From the NCBI GenBank assembly GCA_028287505.1, contig JAQBPN010000092.1, forward strand, positions 27,219-91,218: 64,000 bases of DNA. The letters are read 5' to 3'. This DNA comes from Fibrobacterota bacterium (GTDB taxonomy: Bacteria; Fibrobacterota; Fibrobacteria; UBA11236). Positions 7,890-17,683 of this stretch are shown piece by piece (the first letter of the stretch is position 1; the number at the start of each line of letters is the position of its first letter). Position numbers and translations under genes: made by a program. Below the pieces are notes generated by a model, which searched no databases, was not told the DNA's origin, and saw only the letters and a program-made list of their open reading frames with translations.

Positions 7890-10800
7890 ATGTTACGCTC
7901 CACCCGAGTTGAAGCCATGAACAAGACCGGAATGCAAAGCAGGACTTTCACCGGAGCGATGCGGGCCGTCCTGCTGACGGCGGCGCTGCTGCTGGGCTGG
8001 TCGCGATCGGAAAGCGCCAATATTCTGTTCGTGGTGGGGAGTACGACCCTCAATGCGGGTGATTCCCATGTCAACGATTGGCTGCACCTGACCAACCATA
8101 CCGTGACCATCAAGACCGGTCTGGCGGCCGTGGCCGGCGACACCACCGGAAAGGACCTGGTCATCATCTCTTCCACCGTGACTTCCGCGGATGTGAATAC
8201 GAAATTCAAGAACGTGAAAAAACCGGTGTTGACGTGGGAGGCTTCCCTTTTCAATCCAATGGGCATGACCGGGGCGGTTTCCGGGACCGATTTCGGCACT
8301 ACGGCCGCGCAAACCACCGTCGTCGTTAAGCTTCCCGCCCACGCGCTCGCCGGCTACGGAGCCCTTACGGGTACGCCGACGGTCTATACTTCGGCCGACA
8401 TCGTCTCATGGGGCGTTCCCAACGCCAACGCCATCAAGGTCGCGACGCTTGCCGGAGACGCCACCAAGTGGACCTATTTCGCTTATGAGACGGGCAGCGC
8501 CATGATAGGTCTCACCGCGCCGGCCCGTAGGGTCGCTTTCCTGTTGGCGGATCTCGGCGCCTCCAAGTTCAACGGCATCGGGGATACCTTCCTGCAGTCG
8601 GCCATCAATTGGAGTCTTGGCTATACCATGCCGGTCATCACCTTGTTCCCGGCCGACGCCACGGTGAATCCGGGACAGACGGCCACGTTCACCATGGCCG
8701 CGACCGGAGTGCCCACTCCGACATGCACCTGGTATCGCCAGCCGGCAGGCACGCTCGTGGCCAGCACCTGCACGTATGTCACCGCCCCCGTCACGGCCGC
8801 CGACGACGGCGCCGTTTTCCTGGCCAACACCAGCAATGCCGTCACCTCCATGGGCGTGGGAACCGCCACCCTGACGGTGAGGATTCCGCCTACCGTCACC
8901 AGCCAGTCGGGCAACGTGACCGCAGTGCTCGGAACTTCCGCGTTATTCACCGCGGCAGCCTCCGGAACGGCCCCTTTGAGTTATCAGTGGAGAAGGGGAT
9001 TGACGGATATCCCGGGAGCCACCGCCGCTTCCTATACCATTCCCTCCGTAGCCGCCGCCGATGACGGCTCCAATTTCTCCTGCCGGATATCCAATGCCGC
9101 GGGAACGGCGACCACCAACCCGGCCGTCTTGACCGTCCTCACGCCCCCGGTCATTACGCTCCAGCCCTTGAACCGTACGGTGACTCAGGGTCAGACCGCG
9201 CCCTTCACGGTTTTGGCGACGGGTCCGGGTACCTTGACTTACCAATGGCGCAAGAACGGCGCGTCGATCGCCGGAGCCACGGACGCCGTCTATATCACGC
9301 CTCCGACGGTAGCGGCCGACAACAACGCCTCCTTCAGCGTGATCGTGGGCAATGCCGCCGGCACGGTCACCAGTATTCCCGTCACCCTCACCGTCATCAG
9401 CCCGCCGGTCATCACCCTCCCCCCGGCCAACCGGACCGTCGTCGTCGGACAGACCGCGGCCTTCTCGGTCACGGCGACCGGAGCTTCCCTGACGTATCAG
9501 TGGCGCAAGAACGGCGGATCGATAGCCGGCGCCACCGCCGCGACCTATACCACGCCGCCGACGGTGGCCGGGGACAACAATGCCAGCTTCGATGTTATCG
9601 TCGCCAATCCCGCGGGTTCCGTGTTCAGCGCCGCCGCGGTCCTGACCGTCAACGGGCCTCCGGTCATCAACACGCAACCCGCGCCCAAAACCGTCGCCCC
9701 GGGCCAGACCGCGGAATTCGCGGTCTTCGCCACCGGGAACGGGGGTTTGACCTACCAATGGAGAAAGAACGGCACGGCCATCCCGGGAGCCACCCTTTAC
9801 CTTTACACGACCCCGCCGGTCACGGATTTGGACAACGGAGCCCTCTTTGACGTGATAGTCTCCGCTCCGGGCGGATCCGTCACCAGCGCGCCCGCCCTCC
9901 TGACGGTGAGCAGCTCTTCCGCGGCCACGTATCCTTTCAGCGACGGCTTCGAATCGGGAACTTTCGCTCCCTATTGGTCCTTCTACAAATCCAACGTCCT
10001 CGGCCGCACCATCGTGACCAGCGCCGGCATCCCCTATAGCGGCAGCTATCATGCGGCCATGGACGTCAACAGCGCTTCCGTCTCCACCTACAATCTGAAC
10101 GAGATGATCCTGACGATCAATCTGGCCGGGCAATCCAACGTGGAACTGAGCTTCTTCCACAAGATCACGGGCGATGAGGACGAAGTCCTTCCCGCCTCCT
10201 GGAACGGCCATATCAACGGGGACGGCGTGTCCATCAGCGCCAACGGCGCCACCTGGTACAAGGCCCGGGGCACCACGGTTTCCGAGGGCGGCAGCGAGAC
10301 CTATCATATCTTCAAAGTCAATCTGGACGCCGTGGCGGCCGCGGCCGGCATCGCCTACAACTCCACCTTCCAGATCAAGTTCCAGCAATACGACGATTTC
10401 GCCACTCCCACCGACGGACACTTCTTCGACAATATCCGCCTGGGCGCGCCCCTGCCCAACCAGCCGCCCACGGTGGCGATCACCAGCCCGACGAACGGCT
10501 CCGTGTTCACCAACCCCGCCACCGTCTATATCTACAACAATGCCTTCGACGGAGACGGCAGCATCAGCAAGGTGGATTTCTACCGAGGCGGCACCACCCT
10601 CATCGGCACTTCCACCGTCAGTCCCTTCACCTTCGTCTGGTCCGGCGTCACGCCCGGGGCCTACAGTCTTACCGCCGTGGCCACGGACAACCAGAATGCC
10701 ACGGGCACCTCCGCCCCGGTCTCCATCACGGTGAACGAGGCCGCTCCCTATGTCACGGCCACCGCCACGCCTTCCACGGGCGGCGCGCCGCTGAACGTGG

Positions 10801-12215
10801 CCTTCACGGCCAACAACTCAGGGGGCACCGTCACCGGCTGGCTCTGGAATTTCGGGGACGGCAGCAACACCACCTTGCAGAATCCCACCCACCTTTACAA
10901 CGCTACCGGCGTGTACAACGTTTCCGTCACGGGCTCCGGCCCGGGTGGAAACTCCACCTATCTCCTGACCGTCACCGTGGTGGCGGCGCCCAACATCACC
11001 ATCACCGCCACCCCCATTTCCGGAACCCGGCCGTTGACCGTGTCCTTCTCGGTGGCCAACACCGGCGGCGCCATCAACGCTTATGCCTGGAACTTCGGGA
11101 ACGGCGGCACCAGCGGCAGCGCCAATCCGGTATTCACCTACACGACGGCGGGTACCTTCACCGCTACCCTTACCGCCAGCGGTCCCGGCGGATCCTCCGC
11201 GGCCTCCCGCGTCATCACCGTCAATCCCATCCAATACTCCCTGACCATGTGCGCCACCGGCAACGGGACCACCTCGCCTCCGGTGGGACCTCTCCCCGGC
11301 CCCATCAACGAGGGGATGTCCGTCCCCATTACGGCCACGCCCGCAGCCGGGAACCAGTTCGAAACCTGGAGAGTGCAGTCCGGAACGGTCGCCATCGCCA
11401 ATCCCGCCTTGCCCGCGACGTCCATGGTCCTGAGCTCCAACGCCACCGTATGCGCGGATTTCCATCCCAATCCCGTCACCTTGACCGTGGTCCACACCGG
11501 CAGCGGCTCCACCACTCCCGTCAGCACCGGCTCCGTGATCCCGGGCCGCAGCTTCGACATCAGCGCCGTGCCCGCGGCGGGATTCACCTTCCTGGGTTGG
11601 AGCGTGCCCTCCGGAGACGCCGTCATCGCCAATCCGGCCATGCCCGCCACCCACCTGACCATGACGGGGGCCAGCACCGTGCAAGCGGAGTTCATCCCTG
11701 AAAACATAGTGCCCGCCAACAAGAAGCTGGCCATCTCCGGGGAATTGTCCGATGCCTCCGGGAACCGCATCGGGTTCCCGAATCCGGAAATCGTGGATGT
11801 GAGCATCCGCCTGTGGACCGCGCTCACCGGCGGGACCGCGGCGTATTCGGAAAGCTTCCTGGCCGCCAATTCGCAAGGCGTTACCGTGGATGACGGCTTC
11901 TTCGTCGCCCGGCTCGGGGAAGGCACCACCACCGGCAACCTGCAACAGGCCATCTCCGGCAATCCCCAGCTCTGGGTGGAGATCACCGTGGAAGGCGCCG
12001 CCCCGGACGTACTCTCGCCCCGGACGCCCTTGACCGCATCCGCATACGCCCTGGGAGGCGTCCCCACCCTGGTGCCCTTGGCGGGCGGCGTCATGCACGG
12101 CGAAGGGGATCCCAACGCCATCAAGGCGGGCGCATCCATAGGCAGTTATTACGTGAACGACAGCGACAATTCCACTTGGTTGAAAATCAGCAGCGGTTGG
12201 AGCCAGATCCGTTGA
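7890..12215 (+). CDS. Giant secreted multidomain Ig/PKD protein
   Basis: The start is ATG 7890, preceded by CAGGAAAA; a GTG at 7854 and an ATG at 7917 are alternatives. The 1441-residue product has a signal peptide ending near SESA, then a 200-residue domain of unknown type (ILFVVGSTTLNAGD, DLVIISSTVTS). Five Ig-like repeats follow, marked by PPVITLQPLNRTV, GQTAxF and TYQWRKNG. A MAM-like domain starts at FSDGFESGTFAPYW. Next are an Ig-like module (SPTNGSVFTNPATVY), two PKD domains (WNFGDGSNTT, WNFGNGGTSG) and two InlB-like repeats (FETWRV, FLGWSV). The C-terminus has SPRTPLTASAYALG, a tail common in large adhesins. It is probably a surface adhesin or matrix protein. No catalytic motif is seen. 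Confidence 0.82.
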   Translation: MLRSTRVEAMNKTGMQSRTFTGAMRAVLLTAALLLGWSRSESANILFVVGSTTLNAGDSHVNDWLHLTNHTVTIKTGLAAVAGDTTGKDLVIISSTVTSADVNTKFKNVKKPVLTWEASLFNPMGMTGAVSGTDFGTTAAQTTVVVKLPAHALAGYGALTGTPTVYTSADIVSWGVPNANAIKVATLAGDATKWTYFAYETGSAMIGLTAPARRVAFLLADLGASKFNGIGDTFLQSAINWSLGYTMPVITLFPADATVNPGQTATFTMAATGVPTPTCTWYRQPAGTLVASTCTYVTAPVTAADDGAVFLANTSNAVTSMGVGTATLTVRIPPTVTSQSGNVTAVLGTSALFTAAASGTAPLSYQWRRGLTDIPGATAASYTIPSVAAADDGSNFSCRISNAAGTATTNPAVLTVLTPPVITLQPLNRTVTQGQTAPFTVLATGPGTLTYQWRKNGASIAGATDAVYITPPTVAADNNASFSVIVGNAAGTVTSIPVTLTVISPPVITLPPANRTVVVGQTAAFSVTATGASLTYQWRKNGGSIAGATAATYTTPPTVAGDNNASFDVIVANPAGSVFSAAAVLTVNGPPVINTQPAPKTVAPGQTAEFAVFATGNGGLTYQWRKNGTAIPGATLYLYTTPPVTDLDNGALFDVIVSAPGGSVTSAPALLTVSSSSAATYPFSDGFESGTFAPYWSFYKSNVLGRTIVTSAGIPYSGSYHAAMDVNSASVSTYNLNEMILTINLAGQSNVELSFFHKITGDEDEVLPASWNGHINGDGVSISANGATWYKARGTTVSEGGSETYHIFKVNLDAVAAAAGIAYNSTFQIKFQQYDDFATPTDGHFFDNIRLGAPLPNQPPTVAITSPTNGSVFTNPATVYIYNNAFDGDGSISKVDFYRGGTTLIGTSTVSPFTFVWSGVTPGAYSLTAVATDNQNATGTSAPVSITVNEAAPYVTATATPSTGGAPLNVAFTANNSGGTVTGWLWNFGDGSNTTLQNPTHLYNATGVYNVSVTGSGPGGNSTYLLTVTVVAAPNITITATPISGTRPLTVSFSVANTGGAINAYAWNFGNGGTSGSANPVFTYTTAGTFTATLTASGPGGSSAASRVITVNPIQYSLTMCATGNGTTSPPVGPLPGPINEGMSVPITATPAAGNQFETWRVQSGTVAIANPALPATSMVLSSNATVCADFHPNPVTLTVVHTGSGSTTPVSTGSVIPGRSFDISAVPAAGFTFLGWSVPSGDAVIANPAMPATHLTMTGASTVQAEFIPENIVPANKKLAISGELSDASGNRIGFPNPEIVDVSIRLWTALTGGTAAYSESFLAANSQGVTVDDGFFVARLGEGTTTGNLQQAISGNPQLWVEITVEGAAPDVLSPRTPLTASAYALGGVPTLVPLAGGVMHGEGDPNAIKAGASIGSYYVNDSDNSTWLKISSGWSQIR

Positions 12216-12258
12216 AGACGCGCGGACCCATGCCGTACCGGACTTTCACCATGATTGG

Positions 12259-15200
12259 ATGCGTGCCATGAGAAAACTGAAATCCACTTGGCTGCTGGCC
12301 TCCCTGGCGGCATTCTCCTCCGCCTTCGCCATCCGGCCGGATACCCCGCCGGGGGATTCCGCGACCGCGGCCGCCCAGGCGGCCCGATCCGCGACCTTCC
12401 GGGAACACAGGCTGGCGAAGCTGGAACGCTTGGGGTTCAAGCATTTACTGGACTCCGGCGAGACGGATGGCGGCAAACGCATCGGCCTCAAAGGCCCGGC
12501 GGAGAAAAGGATCCTGGAAAGGCTGAACCGCAGGCTGGCCAAGGTGGACGGCGAGGTGAGGGTCACCCAGGTACAGGAGGACGGGCTGGGAAACCGGCAT
12601 GTGCGCCTACTGCAGTATTACAAAGGCATTCCCATCATCGGCACGGACATGGTGGTGCACGTGGATGCGCAGAACCGGATCTACGCCTTGGGAGGCAACA
12701 CGGCCCAGGGCCTGTCCCTGTCCCTTTCGGCCCGCTTGAGCGTGGATGCGGCGGAAGCTTCCGCACGCCAGGCCTTGCGATTGGATCTGACGGCGCAATC
12801 CCTGGAAGCCCCCAAGCAGGTGATCTACGACGGCAAGCTGGCCTACGAAGTGGTTTTGCCCGGGACCAAGCCGGACGTGTGGCAAAGCTACGTGGACGCC
12901 AACACCGGGGAAATCCTGTACCAGGCGAACCGCGTTCTGCATGCGGCGCCGGTGGGCGGCGCCCAGGCCGTGGTGCACGGATTGATCCTCCCCGATGAGG
13001 GCGGCACGGACGAGAACATCGACGGATGGCTGGACACGCAGAACCGGTATTTCCTCCAACATACCGCCAACCAATGGGGCGTGTACGATGAGGATGCCGC
13101 CGATTGGGAACAGCAAGCCACTCCCGATTGGGCCTTGAACGATCGCGCGGCCATGTCGCTCGGCCGCAATCTCGCCCTGACCCAGGATTACGTCAAGAAC
13201 GTGCTGGGCCGGAACAGCTTCGACGATCATGGGGCTTTCGCCCGGGCCATCGTGCACGAAGGCACCAGTTACGTGAACGCCTTCTGGGACGGTTCCTATC
13301 TGCATTTCGGGGACGGCAACGGGACCACGGCCAATCCGCTCACGGTCATGGACGTGGTGGCCCACGAGTACGGCCACGCCATCACCCAATACACTTCCAA
13401 TCTGAACTACTCCGGCGAATCCGGGGCGCTCAACGAATCCTTTTCCGACATCATGGGCACCCTGGTGGAGTTCCACACCCAGCCGGACGGGCGCTCCGCC
13501 TATCCCGCCGGGTTGAACGGCCGCGCCGATTACCTGGTGGGCGAAGACTGCTGGGTCAGCGGGGAAGCCCTGCGGGACATGCGCAATCCCATGCGTTACG
13601 GGCAGCCGTCCTATTACGGCGGCACCTACTGGGCTCCGGGCAACGACGTGCACACCAACAGCGGCGTGCAGAACTTCGCCCTCTTCCTGCTGGCCGAAGG
13701 CGGCAACGCCGCCAACGACGGCCATGCCTACAACATCCCGGGTCTGGGGATCCAGACGGCGGGGCGCATCGCCCTGTACGCGAACATGTTCCTTCTGACC
13801 AGCACATCCCAATACCGGGATGCGCGCGATGCGTGGGTCCTGGCCGCGGTCACCCTGGGCTACGATGCGGCCACGGTCAGCGCCGTCTGGACGGCCTGCG
13901 GCATCGCTCCCATGGAAAGCCATCTGGCCGCCGCTCCCGCCTCGCTGGATTTCGGGAACGTGGGCGTGGGAAGCGTTTCCACCCTGGTCCTGACCTTGCG
14001 CAACGATGCGGCCGCGGCCACTTTGGTCAATGCCCTGGCATTTTCCAATCCGCGCTTTTCCACCACCGCCACCTTGCCGATTTCCGTACCCGCCGGCGGC
14101 TCCGTGCCCGTGTCCGTCCGGTACAGTCCCAATGCCTTCGCCGCGGATGCGGGAACGCTTTCCATTTCCAGCAACGCAGCGGACCATCCCGCGATTTCCG
14201 TGCCCCTGACCGGGACCGGCACCGCCGGACCGCAGGCCTCCCTAACGCCCCCCAGCCTGGCCTTCAGCTTCGCTCCCAGCGATGCCCCCGCCGACCGCAC
14301 CGCCACCCTGGCCAATCTGGGCGCGGCCGATCTGACCTTCACGGTTTCCGTATCCGCCCAGGCCAATCCAACCGCGTCCGCCCTGGCCAACCCGGGCGCT
14401 CTCGCGGGAATGCCCGCCTCGCTGCCGACGCCCCGGAACGATCTCATCTATGCCGCCGCCAATTACTCCCAGCCCTTCGCGCCGGGACAGGTCATCGTGG
14501 CCTTCAAATCCGGCCGCCAGGACTTCGCCGATCCCGGCACCGGCGGCTTCGCCGAATCGATGCGGGAACTCGCCATCGCCAAAACCCCCGGAACCGGGCT
14601 CCGATCCCATGGCGGCCGCAAGCTGGTGCTCATGCACCTGGCCGCCGCGGGCGCTCCCACGGTGCAGCAGGCCATCGCCATCATCCGCAGCGACGCCAAC
14701 GTCGAGTACGCGGAACCGAACTATATCCGGGAGCTCGTGGCCATCCCCAACGACGCCGCCTTCGGAAATCTCTACGGCATGCACAACACCGGCCAATCCG
14801 GCGGCCGGGTCGACGCGGATATCGACGCGCCGGAAGCCTGGGACCGTTTCACCGGCAACAAAAGCCTCATCCTGGGACTCATCGATACCGGCATCGATTA
14901 TCTGCATCCGGATCTCGCGGCCAACGTCTGGACCAACCTGGCGGAGCTGAACGGAACTCCGGGAGCGGACGATGACGGCAATGGATTCATCGACGACGTG
15001 CACGGATACGATTTCATCAACAACGATTCCGATCCCATGGACGACCATTACCACGGGACCCATTGCGCCGGGACCATCGCCGGAGTGGGCAACAACGGCG
15101 TGGGAGTGGCGGGAGTGGCCTGGACCGCCAACGTGGCGGCCCTGAAGATCTTCAATTCCGGCGGCTCCACCACGGACGCCGCCATCCTCAACGCGGTGGA

Positions 15201-17361
15201 TTATTCCAACGCCATGGACATGAAAATCACCAGCAACAGCTGGGGCGGCGGGCCCTATTCCCAGAGCCTGTACGATCTGATCAACGAAGGCCGGACCCTG
15301 GGGCATCTCTTCATCGCCGCGGCCGGAAACAACGGATCCAATACCGATTCATCCCCCAACTATCCCTCCGGCTACACCCTGGACAACATCATCGCCGTGG
15401 CCGCCACCGATCGCAACGACGCCTTGGCCTCCTTCTCCAACTACGGGGCCGTTTCCGTGGACCTGGGCGCGCCGGGCGTGGACATCTACAGTTGCCAGCC
15501 GGGGAACCGTTATCAGCTTCTCTCCGGAACCTCCATGGCCACGCCCCACGTGGCTGGAGCCGCCTATCTGATCTGGAGCTACAAACCCTCCCTGGCCGCC
15601 GCCGACGTCAAGCGGATCCTGCTGGCCACCGTCGATCCCGTGCCCGCCCTGGCCGGCACAACCTTGTCGGGAGGGCGTCTCAATATCGCCCGGGCCCTGG
15701 ACGAAGCGGGTCCCGCCTGGCTGTCCGCGGCTCCTGCCGCCGGATCCGTTCCCGGAGGCCAGGACAGGCCCATCACCGTCACGGTCAATCCCGCGGGGCT
15801 GGCCGCCGGCCGCTGGACCGGGGACATCGCCGTGGCCACGAACGATCCGGCCAATCCCTCCCTTAACGTGCATGTTACCGCCGACATTTCCGGCTGCCGC
15901 AACGTCACCCTGACCCCGTCCACCCTCGATTTCGGAAACGTCTTCGTCGGAGTCGCGGCCGCGCGCACCCTCACCCTGGAAAACCGTTGCAACGAAGCCA
16001 CCGTGGTCACCGGCCTCGCCTTCGACAACGCCGCCTTCTCCACCGGCGCGTCCCTGCCCCTGTCCCTGGCGCCGTTCGCCCGCGTTCCCGTCACCATCGC
16101 CCTCAGGCCTTCCGTCCCGGGCACGGTATCGGGGTTGCTCACGCTCACCTCCAATGATGGAGTCCATCCGGTCCGGACCCTGGCTCTTTCCGCCCTGGGC
16201 GTGCTGGGGCCCATGTTCCGCGCATCCGCCACCGCCATCGCCGGACACGCGGTCCCGGGCCAGAGCGTCACGCGCACCCTGACCCTTTACAACGACGGCG
16301 GGCTTCCCCTGGATTGGAGCCTTTCCGGGGCCGGGTCCACCGCTTCGGAAACCACGGAAGCGGCTTACGGTCCCGAGCATTTCGCCGAGTTCGCCAAAGG
16401 CGACGAGGACACCCGCGTCGGCCTGCCCGTGTTCGCGTCCACCGGAGGCCCGGATGCCGCCGGATACCGGTGGATCGATTCCGATCAACCGGGCGGTCCC
16501 GTTTACGTCTGGAACGACATCAAGGCCACGGGCACGCGCCTGTCCACCATCTCCTCCTGCGATGATTGCTCCCAAAGCCAGGCCCTCAGTTTCCCCTTCA
16601 CCTTCTACGGCCAGGCCTACAGCAGCGCCTACATAGGGTCCAACGGCATCGTCACCTTCGGCGCCGGGAGCAGTCAGTACGTCAATTATCCCCTGCCCAG
16701 CACCAGCGCGCCCGCCAACCTCATCGCCCCGTTCCACGAGGATCTCTATCCTTCCATATCGCTGGGAGGCGTCTACTTCCAGGATTTCGGAAACAAGGTG
16801 GTGGTGCAATACGAGAACGTGCCCGCCTACAACGGAAGCGGCAACTACACCTTCCAGGTGGAATTGCAGGGCAACGGAACCATCACCTATTACTACAAGT
16901 CCATGGCGGGAACCCTGACCAGCTGCACGGTGGGCATCCAGAACCAGACCGCGACCGTTGGCCTGACCACGGTCTATAACCAGACCTATATCAAGAACGG
17001 CTTGGCGGTGCGGATCCAGAACGCGCCCGATTGGATCACCGTAAGCGAGACCTCCGGGACCCTCGCTCCCGGCGGATCGCGCAGCGTGGGCATCACCCTG
17101 GATGCATCCCACCTGGCCATCGGGGACTACGCAACCGATCTTCTCGTGACCCACAATGGCGTCAACGTTCCCTCCCCCATGGTCCTGCCGGTCACTTTCG
17201 GCGTGCTGCCCGCCACTCGCGGCCATTCGCGCATCCTGCGCATGGGAACCTCCGCCCAGGTCTCGGCCCGGGGCGCCTCCTATGCGGTCGCCAGGTTGTC
17301 GATAGGCGGCGAAACCATCGGCATGCAGCGTGGATCCCATTACCATTTACGGTTGAGGTAA
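12259..17361 (+). CDS. Secreted dual protease: M4 thermolysin-like plus S8 subtilisin-like
   Basis: The product has 1700 residues (ATG 12268 is an alternative start). Order: signal peptide; FTP/PepSY propeptide (about 60-220); M4 peptidase with HEYGH at 369-373, Glu393 in NESFSD and His465 in VHTNSGV; an ASPM-type beta sandwich (SLDFGNVGVGSVSTLVL); an S8 propeptide (APGQVIVAFKSG, NVEYAEPNYIREL); an S8 peptidase with Asp876 (LIDTGIDYLHPDL), His932 (HGTHCAGTIAG) and Ser1092 (GTSMATPHVAGAA); a second FGNVFVGV sandwich; and a nidogen-like beta region (about 1400-1560). Both active sites look intact. It should be exported and process extracellular protein. The reading frame is continuous, so this is a true fusion unless the assembly is wrong. 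Confidence 0.9.
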   Translation: MRAMRKLKSTWLLASLAAFSSAFAIRPDTPPGDSATAAAQAARSATFREHRLAKLERLGFKHLLDSGETDGGKRIGLKGPAEKRILERLNRRLAKVDGEVRVTQVQEDGLGNRHVRLLQYYKGIPIIGTDMVVHVDAQNRIYALGGNTAQGLSLSLSARLSVDAAEASARQALRLDLTAQSLEAPKQVIYDGKLAYEVVLPGTKPDVWQSYVDANTGEILYQANRVLHAAPVGGAQAVVHGLILPDEGGTDENIDGWLDTQNRYFLQHTANQWGVYDEDAADWEQQATPDWALNDRAAMSLGRNLALTQDYVKNVLGRNSFDDHGAFARAIVHEGTSYVNAFWDGSYLHFGDGNGTTANPLTVMDVVAHEYGHAITQYTSNLNYSGESGALNESFSDIMGTLVEFHTQPDGRSAYPAGLNGRADYLVGEDCWVSGEALRDMRNPMRYGQPSYYGGTYWAPGNDVHTNSGVQNFALFLLAEGGNAANDGHAYNIPGLGIQTAGRIALYANMFLLTSTSQYRDARDAWVLAAVTLGYDAATVSAVWTACGIAPMESHLAAAPASLDFGNVGVGSVSTLVLTLRNDAAAATLVNALAFSNPRFSTTATLPISVPAGGSVPVSVRYSPNAFAADAGTLSISSNAADHPAISVPLTGTGTAGPQASLTPPSLAFSFAPSDAPADRTATLANLGAADLTFTVSVSAQANPTASALANPGALAGMPASLPTPRNDLIYAAANYSQPFAPGQVIVAFKSGRQDFADPGTGGFAESMRELAIAKTPGTGLRSHGGRKLVLMHLAAAGAPTVQQAIAIIRSDANVEYAEPNYIRELVAIPNDAAFGNLYGMHNTGQSGGRVDADIDAPEAWDRFTGNKSLILGLIDTGIDYLHPDLAANVWTNLAELNGTPGADDDGNGFIDDVHGYDFINNDSDPMDDHYHGTHCAGTIAGVGNNGVGVAGVAWTANVAALKIFNSGGSTTDAAILNAVDYSNAMDMKITSNSWGGGPYSQSLYDLINEGRTLGHLFIAAAGNNGSNTDSSPNYPSGYTLDNIIAVAATDRNDALASFSNYGAVSVDLGAPGVDIYSCQPGNRYQLLSGTSMATPHVAGAAYLIWSYKPSLAAADVKRILLATVDPVPALAGTTLSGGRLNIARALDEAGPAWLSAAPAAGSVPGGQDRPITVTVNPAGLAAGRWTGDIAVATNDPANPSLNVHVTADISGCRNVTLTPSTLDFGNVFVGVAAARTLTLENRCNEATVVTGLAFDNAAFSTGASLPLSLAPFARVPVTIALRPSVPGTVSGLLTLTSNDGVHPVRTLALSALGVLGPMFRASATAIAGHAVPGQSVTRTLTLYNDGGLPLDWSLSGAGSTASETTEAAYGPEHFAEFAKGDEDTRVGLPVFASTGGPDAAGYRWIDSDQPGGPVYVWNDIKATGTRLSTISSCDDCSQSQALSFPFTFYGQAYSSAYIGSNGIVTFGAGSSQYVNYPLPSTSAPANLIAPFHEDLYPSISLGGVYFQDFGNKVVVQYENVPAYNGSGNYTFQVELQGNGTITYYYKSMAGTLTSCTVGIQNQTATVGLTTVYNQTYIKNGLAVRIQNAPDWITVSETSGTLAPGGSRSVGITLDASHLAIGDYATDLLVTHNGVNVPSPMVLPVTFGVLPATRGHSRILRMGTSAQVSARGASYAVARLSIGGETIGMQRGSHYHLRLR

Positions 17362-17381
17362 AAGCGGCTATCCTATTGGCC

Positions 17382-17537
17382 ATGGAGCAGGTGATCCATG
17401 TCCTGGTGGACGACTTGCAACGCATCCGTCTTTACGCGGAAAAAGGCTTCCAGGTTTTCCAGGAGATTCCGACCGGTGTCTGGCAGGCCTATGAACGCTT
17501 GGTCCAATTGGGCTTCACCGATCATCTGATCCGCTGA
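17382..17537 (+). CDS. Possible small protein, 51 aa, unknown
   Basis: An ATG 20 bp after the dual-protease stop opens a 51-residue frame (MEQVIHVLVDDLQRIRLYAE, then FQVFQEIPTGVWQAYERLVQ). The composition is that of a soluble alpha-helical protein, with alternating hydrophobic and charged residues. No good ribosome-binding site is visible and no family is recognised. It could be a genuine small gene or a chance frame; the protein-like composition favours the former. Confidence 0.4.
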   Translation: MEQVIHVLVDDLQRIRLYAEKGFQVFQEIPTGVWQAYERLVQLGFTDHLIR

Positions 17538-17683
17538 CCGCTATTTCCTCCCCTTCGGAAAGAGTCCGGCCGGGGCGTTCTCAAAATAGGAACGATATCT
17601 CGCCTTCCCCTATCGCTTAACCGCGGCGTTTCACCTACTGTTTGCTTTCCTGGCGCCGGGTGGAAAACGGGACGGGAGACATC

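Noticed and set aside
9150..9920. Regular repeats of about 255 bp that at first look like a DNA repeat array
   Set aside because: They correspond to tandem Ig-like protein domains in one frame (TYQWRKNG every 80-85 residues), with silent divergence; there are no CRISPR-size units.
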